64,000 nt of DNA from Owenweeksia sp048267305 (GCA_048267305.1 JBLWXT010000001.1:219929-283928); one strand, 5' to 3'. Shown: positions 34,741 to 43,642, counted from the stretch's first letter. Notes: generated from the sequence alone by a model not told the origin. Translations and numbers: made by a program.

Positions 34741-35292
34741 TTAGGACAAATCACCCTTGTGTAACTTCCTTAACTGCTGCATGCACTTATACTTCTGGTT
34801 TTTGGCAGTATTGGCATTTTTGTAATCCAGTTTCTCCATGATGTTTTCCATGCTAAGCTTGTCGTAGTAATAAAGCTTTAGTAACTGCCTGCAATGGTCG
34901 CTTAGCTTTTTTAAACTTGCCTCAACCATATTCAGCTGGGCGTCCTTTATTTTTACTTCTTCCAGCTCATCACCATCGTCAGTTATCAACTCCAAATGCC
35001 CTTCGGCACTTACGCTGCGCCCATTTTTACGGGCCAGACTCAGGTATTTGTTTTTTCCAATGGAGAAGAGATAGGTTTTTAAACTACTGCTGAGTTCACT
35101 CAGTTTGCCGTTTACAATGTTCTCGTAAAAAGCGATTGTGGTTTCCTGATACACTTCGAGAGCATCATCCATCTTACTCCCGTAATGTTTAATCAGCCAA
35201 AGGCAAAACTCCTGCCTATGCTGTTTATAAACCTCACTCAATGCTTCACTATCTCCACTTTTAATCTTATCGATGATTAGGGTATCATCCAT
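34741..35292 (-). CDS. ECF-type RNA polymerase sigma factor
   Basis: A 183-residue sigma-70-family protein. Region 2 lies at about residues 20-95 (MDDALEVYQETTIAFYENI; LKTYLFSIGKNKYLSLARK) and region 4 at about 120-175 (LKKLSDHCRQLLKLYYYDKL, then SMENIMEKLDYKNANTAKNQ). It heads the minus-strand unit with the TPR membrane protein and the two GNPK mini-proteins. Such sigma factors in Bacteroidota commonly serve envelope or surface responses. Target promoters are unknown. A -7-like element precedes it. Confidence 0.9.
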   Translation of the reverse strand: MDDTLIIDKIKSGDSEALSEVYKQHRQEFCLWLIKHYGSKMDDALEVYQETTIAFYENIVNGKLSELSSSLKTYLFSIGKNKYLSLARKNGRSVSAEGHLELITDDGDELEEVKIKDAQLNMVEASLKKLSDHCRQLLKLYYYDKLSMENIMEKLDYKNANTAKNQKYKCMQQLRKLHKGDLS

Positions 35293-35331
35293 TCGTGTGT
35301 TGCTTTATGTTATTGTGCCTTTAAGGTCACC

Positions 35332-35339
35332 CAAAGTTA
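35332..35339 (-). promoter_or_regulatory. -7 element upstream of the ECF sigma gene
   Basis: On the minus strand the sequence is TAACTTTG, a perfect TAnnTTTG, 39 bp before the start codon. The expected TTG about 20 bp further upstream is not present; GTTTTC is the nearest. Confidence 0.4.
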
Positions 35340-35476
35340 GAAGAATATGGTAGTGAAAACTTTTTTTATAAAATTTCAAATTAATGGGGTGACCTTTTTT
35401 TAGGTGCCGTATAAAGATGCAAACCATGTAAGTAAATCTTCTCCTAACTAGAAGTGTTGTATTACCCCAAAAAGTA

Positions 35477-35626
35477 AAGGGGCTCGGAAAGTACAGATAT
35501 TTGGCCGGCCCCTTACCTTTAAAAAAGTATTAAAGAGTTTCTTGAAAACTCATTGTAAAGTGTTGTTGTGTTGAAGAGCCGGTCCGTGTTTCCGAACCCC
35601 CTTTATTTAACTGGGCCGGCTTTTTT
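35477..35626 (+). ncRNA. Candidate structured RNA with alternative pairings and a terminator
   Basis: No ORF is present here. Hairpin A: AAGGGGCTCGG (35477-35487) with CCGGCCCCTT (35505-35514), one bulge. Terminator hairpin: AGCCGGTCC (35577-35585) with GGGCCGGCT (35613-35621), followed by T to 35626. Alternative fold: 35477-35490 pairs with TTTCCGAACCCCCTTT (35589-35604; 7 plus 4 bp around a C-A mismatch) and 35503-35509 pairs with 35578-35584. That nested rod is incompatible with both hairpins. This is the arrangement of an attenuator or a stand-alone regulatory RNA. Pairings were read by eye; no family was recognised, though a 6S-like rod is conceivable. Confidence 0.45.
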
Positions 35627-35676
35627 AAAACTTAAAAGCTGTTAACCCCACCTCTTTAACCAGATCTATTAACCTG

Positions 35677-35712
35677 CAAAGGCTCCGCTAATAACGGAGC
35701 CTTTGCTTTTTT
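35677..35712 (+). terminator. Second plus-strand terminator in the 35.5 kb intergenic region
   Basis: CAAAGGCTCCG (35677-35687) pairs perfectly with CGGAGCCTTTG (35695-35705), followed by CTTTTTT. It lies only 20 bp before the hydroxylase gene, with no gene upstream on the plus strand within the region. It must therefore end a non-coding transcript or act in the hydroxylase leader. Confidence 0.85.
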
Positions 35713-35714
35713 GA

Positions 35715-35722
35715 TAGCTTTG
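35715..35722 (+). promoter_or_regulatory. -7-like element after the terminator
   Basis: TAGCTTTG matches TAnnTTTG exactly and sits between the terminator and the hydroxylase gene. No TTG lies at the right distance upstream, so the promoter is weak or false. Confidence 0.3.
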
Positions 35723-35746
35723 TGAAACCTAAATGTGTTTCACTCA

Positions 35747-36628
35747 ATGTTTCCCGATCTAATTCACGGTGCCATCCCATTTTTTGTAGGCTTCATTTTG
35801 TTGGAGATTATTATTTCTTCTATAATGAAGAAGAGAACCTATGAAACCAAGGATGCCTTTAGCAGCATAGCGATGGGGTTAGGCAACGTATTTACAGGCT
35901 TAGTTGGTAAGACTTTGGTTTTTGGAGCCTACACTCTGGTTCATCAGTTTGCCCTGTTTGATTTGGGCTATGTATGGTGGGTTTGGGTGATAGCCATTAT
36001 TGGGGAGGACTTTAGCTATTATTGGTTTCACCGCGGCAGCCACAGCGTAAGGTTTTTTTGGGCGAGCCATGTAGTTCATCATTCATCAAGGCATTACAAT
36101 TTAAGCACCGCCTTACGGCAAACCTGGACGGGCAATTTTACCGGCAGCTTTGTTTTTTGGCTTTGGATGCCTCTTTTGGGTTTCGAACCATTGATGATTG
36201 TATTTCTACAAAGTGTAAGTCTTCTTTATCAATTTTGGATTCATACCGAGGTTATTGATAAACTGCCGCGTTGGTTTGAGTTTATTTTTAATACGCCCTC
36301 GCACCACAGGGTACATCATTCCTCCGATCTTAAATATTTGGATAAAAACCACGCTGGAATTTTTGTGATCTGGGATCGAATGTTTGGAACATTCCAAAGG
36401 GAAGAAGAAAAACCAAATTATGGGCTTACCACAAATATTGAAACGTATAATCCTCTTATAATAGCCACACATGAGTGGTGGAGCATTATAAAAGACGTGC
36501 GCAAAAATCCTCGACATTTCCCTGGCTATGTTTTCGGGCCGCCCGGCTGGAGCCATGATGGAAGCCGCCACACAACCCAACAGCTTAGGCAAAGAGCCTC
36601 CGAAGTTGGGCCACAAACCACCTACTAA
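35747..36628 (+). CDS. Sterol desaturase / fatty acid hydroxylase family protein
   Basis: A polytopic membrane protein of 293 residues from ATG 35747 (GTG 35735 would add four). The di-iron histidine boxes of the fatty acid hydroxylase superfamily are all present: WFHRGSH, HVVHHSS and THHRVHH-like SHHRVHHSS, together with a further IHTE. The enzymes oxygenate or desaturate lipids in the membrane, using O2. The substrate cannot be read; in marine Bacteroidota such proteins act on fatty acids, carotenoids or sphingolipids. The T9SS subtilase gene follows after 13 bp, so they may share a transcript. Confidence 0.88.
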   Translation: MFPDLIHGAIPFFVGFILLEIIISSIMKKRTYETKDAFSSIAMGLGNVFTGLVGKTLVFGAYTLVHQFALFDLGYVWWVWVIAIIGEDFSYYWFHRGSHSVRFFWASHVVHHSSRHYNLSTALRQTWTGNFTGSFVFWLWMPLLGFEPLMIVFLQSVSLLYQFWIHTEVIDKLPRWFEFIFNTPSHHRVHHSSDLKYLDKNHAGIFVIWDRMFGTFQREEEKPNYGLTTNIETYNPLIIATHEWWSIIKDVRKNPRHFPGYVFGPPGWSHDGSRHTTQQLRQRASEVGPQTTY

Positions 36629-36641
36629 CCAGTAACATATT

Positions 36642-39254
36642 ATGATACAGAGATTCATCTTGTTGCTTAGCTTCATTATTATTGGAGCTAGTGCTTACAG
36701 CCAAATTTCCCCGGTATTACAGAAGAGGCTTTTGGAGAGTGAAGAGCAGTTTATCCCGCTAAGGGTAGAGTTTGTTACTTCTGTGGATTTTGATGTTCTG
36801 AAGGCCTCATTCATTCAAAACCAAACTCCGGTAAAAGATTGGCCTCGGATGGTGAATCGTGTTTTGATGAAACAGGCACAGGCTTCACAGGCTTCGGCAA
36901 TTGCTTTACTTTCTACTTTCGGTGAAAACCAGATTAAGAGCATTAGCAGTTTTTACATAGCCAATATTATGGTAATTGAGGCCACAGCCGAAGTTGTGGA
37001 AGACCTATCCGGTTTACCTGAGGTATCTTATATAGATTGGGCCGGGGATGAATTTCTAATTCACGATCCTATTATAGAATCTGAAAAAAGTAAAACTGAA
37101 GCCATAAATGGAACGGAACCGGGCTTGGTGGCTATAAACGCTCCGGCTATGTGGAAGCTTGGATATACCGGTCGTGGCCGGATGGTGTATAATTATGATA
37201 CGGGAGTTTGGCCAACGCACCCTTCTTTTAAGGATCGTTTTCTGGGCAACTTTGCTCCTTTGAGTCAATCGTGGTATGGATTGATTAGAGAGTATCCGGA
37301 TGGGCGTATAAGTGACCATGGAACGCATACGCTGGGAACCATAGCAGGCCTGGATACCGCGACCAATGACACCGTTGGTGTAGCGTTCGGATCTTACTGG
37401 ATAGCCAATGATTATGTGGCTTCTACAGTTGCGGCACTGCCTCCGTTGGCAAAAATGATGGCTGCCTTTGAGTGGGCTTTAAATCCTGATGGAGATACAG
37501 CTACCAGTGATGATGTTCCGGACGTAATCAACAATAGCTGGCGCTGGAGGGATGATCCCGATACGGTGCACTGTGGAGGTTTTGTGGTACAGCTAATGAA
37601 TGCGATTGAGGCTGCCGGTATGGCAAATGTGTTTTCAGGTGGAAACTCGGGGCCTACTAACTCCTCGGTAAACTCACCTCAAAGGATTAATACTTCCAAG
37701 GTCAATACTTTTTCCGTGGGCAGTATTGATGGCAATCAATCCTTTCCGTACCCCATCAGTAGCTTTTCCACACGAGGACCAAGTCAATGTCCGGGTTCTG
37801 GTAATTTACAAATCCACCCTGAAGTAGTGGCTCCGGGCCAAAATGTACGTTCGGCCTGGGGAACTAATGGGTACAACACAATTTCGGGTACCAGCATGGC
37901 GGCTCCGCATGTTTCTGGTGCCGTTCTTCTTTTAAAGGAGGCTTTTCCAAAGTTGTCGGGAGCGCAGTTAATGCAGGCCCTTTATACCTCTGCCATTGAT
38001 ATGGGAGTGGCAGGGGAGGACAATACCTATGGCAATGGACTTATAGATGTTTATGCGGCCTATCAACTTCTGGCCTTGAGCCATACACCTGTTGACCCAA
38101 ATAATATTGGTTGGGATGTTTCAATAAAGGAAATTACCCTTCCGGTAGGGGGAGAGGTTACATGTACAGAATTATATAAACCGAAAATTATTATTCAGAA
38201 CCTTGGCGATAGCTCTGTTGGTTCAGTTGACATTTTCTGTTGGATAAATAGTGTTTTATTAAGCCCAATGCCAAATACTTTGCCCACCCCCAACCTGTTG
38301 GCTAAAGGTGATGTTGACACTATTGATTTGATGACTACCATAATCCCAAATGCCCCTGGAGATTATGAGTTTACCGTGGCTATCTCAATAAGCAATCAAG
38401 AATATGACGAGGTTAACAACCAAAGAGTAATTCGCTTCAATAAAAAAGGCACTACATCTCTTCCATTTTATGAGGATTTTGAAGGAGGGATTTCAGGATT
38501 AGACTGGTACATTAAAAATGATGACGCTCTAACCAGCTGGGATAGTGTTTCTGTAAAGGGATGGTCAGGAAATATCCGTGCAGCTTATCTTAATCTTAAG
38601 GATTACCTGCCGCGTTCAAGTCAGAAGGACGGCCTATGGAGCCCCATTCTACAATTGCCAGATGCTCCGCTGTTGAATCTTAGTTTTGATGTGGCCTATC
38701 AGCAACTTGGAACATTGGGGCTGGTTCAGGATACTTTTAAAGTTTATGCTTCCACTGATTGCGGAGAAACTTTCCCTCATCTACTTTATTCAAAAACAGG
38801 TTCTGACTTAAGCACCACAGGTGTTTTGGGTGTAAACTTTGAGCCAGGCTCACGCTCCGATTGGAGGCGAGATAATGTTGATCTTTCAACTTTTTCAGGC
38901 CAGGAGATCATGCTTTCATTTGTTGGAATAAACCGCAAAGGCAATAATTTGTATCTCGATAATATCTCAGTTTATGAAGGCCTTTGGGATCCGGTTTCCC
39001 TGGCTGAAACTGAGGTGAATGTTTTCAGTTTGTTTCCGAATCCTGCAACAAATGCCATTCAGATTTCAGCAAGTTCCATAAACGAAGAACTACTGGATAT
39101 CCAGATAATGGATGCTAACGGGCGGATCGTTTTTGTGCACAATGCATTTAAGGTTAACGAAGATTTAGATATATCCCGTTTTGCCGAGGGTTTATATCTT
39201 GTTAAGATAATTCAGGGAAAAAGGGTGGAATATATAAAGCTAATAAAGGAATAA
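36642..39254 (+). CDS. Secreted subtilisin-family (S8) serine peptidase with T9SS sorting domain
   Basis: An 870-residue protein with a signal peptide (MIQRFILLLSFIIIGASAYS). Residues about 25-130 look like an inhibitor-type propeptide. The catalytic triad is Asp186 (YNYDTGVWPTHP), His226 (SDHGTHTLGT) and Ser418 (SGTSMAAPHVSG); NVFSGGNSGP carries the oxyanion Asn. Residues about 490-780 are beta-rich accessory domains, including a MAM-like segment beginning PFYEDFEGGISGLDWY. The C-terminus is a type A T9SS domain (FSLFPNPATNAIQI ... RVEYIKLIKE). It is predicted to be an extracellular or surface-bound protease. A decayed piece of a related gene lies at 51780. Confidence 0.95.
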   Translation: MIQRFILLLSFIIIGASAYSQISPVLQKRLLESEEQFIPLRVEFVTSVDFDVLKASFIQNQTPVKDWPRMVNRVLMKQAQASQASAIALLSTFGENQIKSISSFYIANIMVIEATAEVVEDLSGLPEVSYIDWAGDEFLIHDPIIESEKSKTEAINGTEPGLVAINAPAMWKLGYTGRGRMVYNYDTGVWPTHPSFKDRFLGNFAPLSQSWYGLIREYPDGRISDHGTHTLGTIAGLDTATNDTVGVAFGSYWIANDYVASTVAALPPLAKMMAAFEWALNPDGDTATSDDVPDVINNSWRWRDDPDTVHCGGFVVQLMNAIEAAGMANVFSGGNSGPTNSSVNSPQRINTSKVNTFSVGSIDGNQSFPYPISSFSTRGPSQCPGSGNLQIHPEVVAPGQNVRSAWGTNGYNTISGTSMAAPHVSGAVLLLKEAFPKLSGAQLMQALYTSAIDMGVAGEDNTYGNGLIDVYAAYQLLALSHTPVDPNNIGWDVSIKEITLPVGGEVTCTELYKPKIIIQNLGDSSVGSVDIFCWINSVLLSPMPNTLPTPNLLAKGDVDTIDLMTTIIPNAPGDYEFTVAISISNQEYDEVNNQRVIRFNKKGTTSLPFYEDFEGGISGLDWYIKNDDALTSWDSVSVKGWSGNIRAAYLNLKDYLPRSSQKDGLWSPILQLPDAPLLNLSFDVAYQQLGTLGLVQDTFKVYASTDCGETFPHLLYSKTGSDLSTTGVLGVNFEPGSRSDWRRDNVDLSTFSGQEIMLSFVGINRKGNNLYLDNISVYEGLWDPVSLAETEVNVFSLFPNPATNAIQISASSINEELLDIQIMDANGRIVFVHNAFKVNEDLDISRFAEGLYLVKIIQGKRVEYIKLIKE

Positions 39255-39284
39255 ACTGACTTAGGCTAAGCTAGCATTGATAAC

Positions 39285-39324
39285 AAAAAAGAGACTGCCT
39301 GAAAAGGCAGTCTCTGCTATTTTT
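39285..39324. terminator. Bidirectional terminator between the subtilase and the alginate operon
   Basis: GAGACTGCC (39291-39299) pairs with GGCAGTCTC (39306-39314) around a 6-nt loop. On the minus strand six T follow directly, a strong terminator for the alginate operon; on the plus strand GCTATTTTT follows, somewhat weaker, for the subtilase. Confidence 0.85.
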
Positions 39325-39393
39325 CGGAGAATATTGGGATCGATCAGGGTTTATAAATTATGCGTCCTGGGCATTATTGAATAAAACCTAAAG

Positions 39394-40050
39394 TCAGTGG
39401 TCTTGAGTTATTCTCATACTCTTATTAAGAAGCTTCTCAATCTTCGCATAATCAAAACTTCCATCTTCTTTTTTTGCGAACAGCTGCGATCCCATGCCCA
39501 CACAGCTGGCTCCAGCATCAAACCAGGCTCGGAGGTTTTCCTCTGTGGGCTTCACCCCGCCTGTTACCATAATATTAAAGTAGGGGCATGGAGCTTTAGC
39601 GGCTTTCACAAAATCAGGACCGAGAATATTCCCGGGAAAAGCTTTCATAAGCGGAACACCCCAGCTATGGGCTGTGTGCATTTCAGTTAAAGTTGCACAG
39701 CCGCCACTCCAAAGCTTGTTGTGTTTTGCGCAGGTATCGGCTACACCCTTATCCAGAAATGGTGACACCAAAAAATGAGCGCCCATCCCGATATATTGCT
39801 CTGCCTGCTCTGCGTTGGCAATGGATCCTATTCCTAGTGCCAGTTCAGGGTATTTTTCATTACAATAACCGAGTAGATCTCTGAAGACCTCTGCAGCTTC
39901 TTTCCCACGGTTAGTAAACTCTATTACCCTTGCACCACCGGCATAGCAGGCATCTACCAGCTTTCGGGCGGTTCCTTTATCAGCTTCATAAAACAAGGGA
40001 ATCACCTTGCTCTGAAGCATAAGGTCCAAAACTTTATCTTTTTCCATCAT
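39394..40050 (-). CDS. eda: KDPG/KHG aldolase
   Basis: 2-Keto-3-deoxy-6-phosphogluconate aldolase splits KDPG to pyruvate and glyceraldehyde-3-phosphate, the last step of alginate monomer catabolism. About 218 residues with KVIPLFYEADKGTARKLVDA, GARVIEFTNRG (Glu of the active site), LGIGSIANAEQAEQYI, FLVSPFLDKGVAD and KAFPGNILGPDFVKA, where the Lys in MKAFP is the Schiff-base residue. GGVKPTEENLRAWFDAGASC closes the phosphate site. I start at ATG 40050, 4 bp after the kdgK stop; ATG 40086 would overlap that gene. Confidence 0.93.
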   Translation of the reverse strand: MMEKDKVLDLMLQSKVIPLFYEADKGTARKLVDACYAGGARVIEFTNRGKEAAEVFRDLLGYCNEKYPELALGIGSIANAEQAEQYIGMGAHFLVSPFLDKGVADTCAKHNKLWSGGCATLTEMHTAHSWGVPLMKAFPGNILGPDFVKAAKAPCPYFNIMVTGGVKPTEENLRAWFDAGASCVGMGSQLFAKKEDGSFDYAKIEKLLNKSMRITQDH

Positions 40051-40054
40051 TAGC

Positions 40055-41095
40055 TTATCGTGCAACTCTTCCCGAGGAATCGCCACTCATTAATTTTTCA
40101 ACTTCATCTGTGGTAACCAGGTTGGCATCCCCTTTAATGGTATGCTTAAGGCAGGAGGCTGCCACTGCAAAATTCAATGCATTTTGATCATCTTCCGGGT
40201 ATTTTAGCAAACCGTAGATAAGCCCTCCCATAAAGGAGTCTCCACCCCCTACACGATCAACAATGTCGGTAATTTGGTATTGAGCAGATTCGTACATTTT
40301 TTCACCATCATAAAGCACTCCTGCCCAGGAGTTATGAGAAGCTGATATGGAGCCTCTAAGGGTGGTGATTACTTTTTTGGCACGTGGAAACTTCTCCATC
40401 ATCTGCTTGCAAACGGAAAGAAATGCCGCTGCCTTTACCTCGTGTCCTTGCGTTGTAATATCCAGGCCTTCGGGCTTGATTCCAAAGTGCATTTCGGCAT
40501 CCTCTTCATTGCCGAGAATAATATCGCAATAGCTGGTGAGTTCGGTCATTATTTTTTCCCGGTCGCCCCCGTATTGCCATAGTTTTTTGCGGTAGTTAAG
40601 GTCGGTGGAAATGGTTATACCCCTTTCACTGGCCGCTTTTACAGCTTCCAGGCAGGCATCAGCAGCACCTTGTGAGATTGCAGGGGTGATACCCGTCCAG
40701 TGAAACCATTCCACACCATCAAAAACCTTATTCCAATCAATGGAGCCGGCATTAATCTCGGCCATAGCCGAATGTGCCCGGTCATAAACTACCTTACTGC
40801 CCCGTGCTACCGCACCTGTTTCCAGAAAATAAATCCCCAGGCGGTCGCCTCCCCATTCAATATGAGAGGTGCCCACACCCCGCTTGCGCATCTCCATCAT
40901 GGCACATTGGCCCAGGTCATTATCAGGCAGGCGGGTTACAAACTCTACTGGCACACCATAGTTAGCCAGAGATACAGCTACATTGGATTCTCCGCCCCCG
41001 TAAACCACATCAAAGGAGGTAGTTTGCGAGAAACGCAAATATCCAGGGGGTGAAAGACGGAGCATAATCTCTCCGAAAGTGACAACTTTTTTCAT
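40055..41095 (-). CDS. kdgK: 2-Keto-3-deoxygluconate kinase (PfkB family)
   Basis: Phosphorylates KDG to KDPG with ATP. The 346-residue protein shows the PfkB N-terminal block GGGESNVAVSLANYGVPVEF (residues about 32-51), the segment HWTGITPAIS, the ISTDLNYRKKLW block, and the C-terminal signature DIVDRVGGGDSFMGGLIYGL, where the Asp of GGGD is the catalytic base. It sits between the DEH reductase and the aldolase genes, in the order of the pathway. The assignment to KDG rather than another sugar rests on this context as well as on similarity. Confidence 0.92.
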   Translation of the reverse strand: MKKVVTFGEIMLRLSPPGYLRFSQTTSFDVVYGGGESNVAVSLANYGVPVEFVTRLPDNDLGQCAMMEMRKRGVGTSHIEWGGDRLGIYFLETGAVARGSKVVYDRAHSAMAEINAGSIDWNKVFDGVEWFHWTGITPAISQGAADACLEAVKAASERGITISTDLNYRKKLWQYGGDREKIMTELTSYCDIILGNEEDAEMHFGIKPEGLDITTQGHEVKAAAFLSVCKQMMEKFPRAKKVITTLRGSISASHNSWAGVLYDGEKMYESAQYQITDIVDRVGGGDSFMGGLIYGLLKYPEDDQNALNFAVAASCLKHTIKGDANLVTTDEVEKLMSGDSSGRVAR

Positions 41096-41117
41096 AATTG
41101 CTTAGATTGGTTCAACA

Positions 41118-41879
41118 TTAAATTCCCAGGGCCTGGCCGCCACCGATCTGTATGGTTTCAGCTGTAATAAAAGATGCGTCTGGGCTTGCAAGGAATGATA
41201 CCACAGCGGCTACTTCTTCAGGTTGCCCTAGCCTGCCCAGCATAATATTATTCTTCCATGATGCAAATACTTCGGGCTTAGTGGTTTTTATCTGCTTGTG
41301 GAAATCGGTGTCTATGGTACCTGGCGAAACTGCATTTACTCTAATGTTATACTCCGCCAAATCCTTGGCTAGTGCCCTGGTGATAGCCTGTACTCCAGCC
41401 TTGGAAGTTCCATAAATTCCGGCACCCGGACCTCCGGCATTCCAGGCGGCATTGGATGTATAATTGATGATACTTGCATTATCTCCTTTTTTGAGATAGG
41501 GTATAGCCGCTCTTGACACGAAAAAGGTAGAATCAAGATTCAGAGCCATCACCTTGCGGTAAAAGTCTGTGGTCATTTCTTCAAAGCGCATTCTGCCACC
41601 AAGGCCTCCAGCATTGTTAACCACAACGTCAATTTTGCCATGTTTTTCACCAATGGCTTTGATATTGGCATTTACCGCTTCTTCATCGGTCACATCAAAA
41701 CCATAGTATTCAGCTTCGATTCCTTCAGCGGTGAGTTCTTTTACTCGCTTTGCCCCAACCTCATCATTGATACCGTTTAGGTATACAATGAAACCGTCTT
41801 TTCCGAGCCTTTTGGCCACTTCAAAACCGATACCTCCTGTGGCTCCTGTTACTACTGCTACTTTATTTTCTGTTTTCAT
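41118..41879 (-). CDS. SDR oxidoreductase, probable DEH reductase of alginate catabolism
   Basis: A 253-residue classical SDR with TGATGGIGFEVAKRLG (nucleotide site), VNNAGG, the Ser of INYTSNAAW, and intact Y-x-x-x-K in GIYGTSKAGVQ. In the alginate locus such enzymes reduce 4-deoxy-L-erythro-5-hexoseulose uronate (DEH) to 2-keto-3-deoxygluconate with NAD(P)H. The function is inferred from position between the kinase and the uronate transporter. I start at ATG 41879 (MKTENKVAVVTG); an upstream ATG at 41939 would overlap the transporter gene. Confidence 0.85.
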   Translation of the reverse strand: MKTENKVAVVTGATGGIGFEVAKRLGKDGFIVYLNGINDEVGAKRVKELTAEGIEAEYYGFDVTDEEAVNANIKAIGEKHGKIDVVVNNAGGLGGRMRFEEMTTDFYRKVMALNLDSTFFVSRAAIPYLKKGDNASIINYTSNAAWNAGGPGAGIYGTSKAGVQAITRALAKDLAEYNIRVNAVSPGTIDTDFHKQIKTTKPEVFASWKNNIMLGRLGQPEEVAAVVSFLASPDASFITAETIQIGGGQALGI

Positions 41880-41910
41880 ATTGTTTCGTTTGTTATTTGT
41901 AATTAAAATT

Positions 41911-43173
41911 TTATCCGATGGGTTTAATTTTTTTAGCAAAAAAGTTGATTGATAAATAGCCTAGCGGAACAAATACCGCAATCATTATAAATATGGGCGT
42001 ATAAGAATAGTTTTCGGTGATGTATGGCACTAAAAAGTTCATTGCTATCACCGCAAAAATTCCAACTGTTCCGCCCAGGCCTGCAAGCGAGCCTACCGAC
42101 TTTCCGCTGAAAAGATCACTGGGGATGGTTTGTATATTGGAAATAACAAACTGAAACCCGAATAAGACCATTGCTACAATGGCCACGAATTTCAGCGGAG
42201 TATTACCGAAGAGAATGGTGGCAACCATTCCGAAGAACATTATGATGCAACCTACCAAAATGGTACGCTTACGAGCTTTATCTACTGAAGCCCCATTCAT
42301 CATCAGATGACCTGAAAAATAGCCTCCGCAAAGACTGCCGATTGCTGCTCCTACATAAGGCACCCAGGCAAAAAAGCCGATTTCTTTTACATTAAAACCA
42401 TACACATCAGCAAGGTAGATGGGCATCCAGCCCACAAAGAGCCACCAAATAGGCTCAATGAAAAAGCGCGAAGCCAATACGGCCCATGATTCGCGGTGGG
42501 AAAGGATTTTGCCCATGCTCAGTCCGGGCTTTTTTGCATCTTCTGAATTATGTTTGATGCCTGATAGAATATGTTCCCGCTCTTTTTCTGTAATCCAAGG
42601 GTGATCCTGGGGTAATGCTTTGTTGATAATCAGCCAGGGGATAACCCAAAGCAGACCCAGTACACCAAGCAGTACGAAGGTCATTTCCCAGCCAATGGCT
42701 ACCCAAACAATAGCAATTAGTGGGGGCGCGACAATGGAACCCAAGGCAGCCCCGGAATTAAAAATCCCTTGGGCTAAGGCTCTTTCCTTGGCGGGAAACC
42801 ACTCGGCATTGCTTTTTACCGCACCAGGCCAGTTGCCGGCTTCACCCAGCCCCAGCAATACCCTGAAAATGCTAAAGGAAAGCACCCCACGAGCAAAGGT
42901 GTGTAAGGCAGTGGCTATTCCCCATAAGGTGATGGAAACCATAAAGCCAGCGCGGGTACCAATCTTGTCAAACATTTTACCTGAGAGGGATTGCCCAATC
43001 GCATAGGCCACCAGAAAGATGTTCAGGATTAGGGCGTAGTCTTTTTTGTCCATACCCAGATCATCAGAAATGTCAGGCCACATAATTGCCAGAGCCGAGC
43101 GGTCTATATAATTGATGACGGTTGCCAGGCAAACAAGCCCAATAATCCACCATCGTAGTCCTTTTAGTTTCAT
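41911..43173 (-). CDS. MFS transporter, hexuronate/DEH type (ACS family)
   Basis: About 420 residues with twelve predicted membrane helices. VINYIDRSALAIMWPDIS (first helix region), GQSLSGKMFDKIGTRAGF and the block RVLLGLGEAGNWPGAVKSNA, continuing EWFPAKERALAQGIFNSG, are the marks of the anion:cation symporter family that includes ExuT. It should carry alginate-derived monouronates over the inner membrane. ATG 43173 (MKLKGLRWW) avoids the 17-bp overlap with kdgF that ATG 43200 would give. It lies between kdgF and the DEH reductase. Confidence 0.92.
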   Translation of the reverse strand: MKLKGLRWWIIGLVCLATVINYIDRSALAIMWPDISDDLGMDKKDYALILNIFLVAYAIGQSLSGKMFDKIGTRAGFMVSITLWGIATALHTFARGVLSFSIFRVLLGLGEAGNWPGAVKSNAEWFPAKERALAQGIFNSGAALGSIVAPPLIAIVWVAIGWEMTFVLLGVLGLLWVIPWLIINKALPQDHPWITEKEREHILSGIKHNSEDAKKPGLSMGKILSHRESWAVLASRFFIEPIWWLFVGWMPIYLADVYGFNVKEIGFFAWVPYVGAAIGSLCGGYFSGHLMMNGASVDKARKRTILVGCIIMFFGMVATILFGNTPLKFVAIVAMVLFGFQFVISNIQTIPSDLFSGKSVGSLAGLGGTVGIFAVIAMNFLVPYITENYSYTPIFIMIAVFVPLGYLSINFFAKKIKPIG

Positions 43174-43183
43174 ATTCTCGGGC

Positions 43184-43558
43184 TTAGTTTTTATCTCCAA
43201 AATAGGATACTCCTGAGCCGCTCAGGAAATCTTCCCGCACCGGGCTGAATACATCGATCAGCATGCCTTCCTCTAGGCATACTGCGCTATGCATTAGGTT
43301 TGGCTCTATGTATACGCCATCGCCTGCAGAAACTATTTGTTTTTCGCCATCGATTTCAAATTCAAATTTTCCCTTAATGCAGTAGGTGGCCTGGGTGTGA
43401 AAATGCTGGTGTGGTGCTCCCTTGGCCCCTTTCTCAAATTTTACTTTAACCATCATTATTTGGTTGTCGTAGCCCAAAAATTTCCGGGATACACCACCGC
43501 CCAATTCTTCCCACTCCATATTCTGGGTCAGTATGTACTTCTCGCTAAATCTTTTCAT
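43184..43558 (-). CDS. kdgF: Cupin protein KdgF (uronate ring-opening enzyme)
   Basis: A 124-residue single cupin. KdgF helps convert cyclic 4,5-unsaturated monouronates released by lyases into the linear ketone DEH. The metal-binding residues are visible: His50 and His52 in APHQHFHTQ, Gln56, and His90 in EPNLMHSAV. Between them ATYCIKGKFEFEIDG forms the cupin strands. Size, motif and its place between the lyase and the transporter genes make the call strong. The lyase gene ends 84 bp upstream. Confidence 0.88.
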   Translation of the reverse strand: MKRFSEKYILTQNMEWEELGGGVSRKFLGYDNQIMMVKVKFEKGAKGAPHQHFHTQATYCIKGKFEFEIDGEKQIVSAGDGVYIEPNLMHSAVCLEEGMLIDVFSPVREDFLSGSGVSYFGDKN

Positions 43559-43642
43559 TAGTTGTTATTTTTTGTGTTATCCAAAATGGCTATAGCTCCT
43601 TCCATCATTAAATTTGAGCCATTGGCGGTATTAGCAGCGGGT

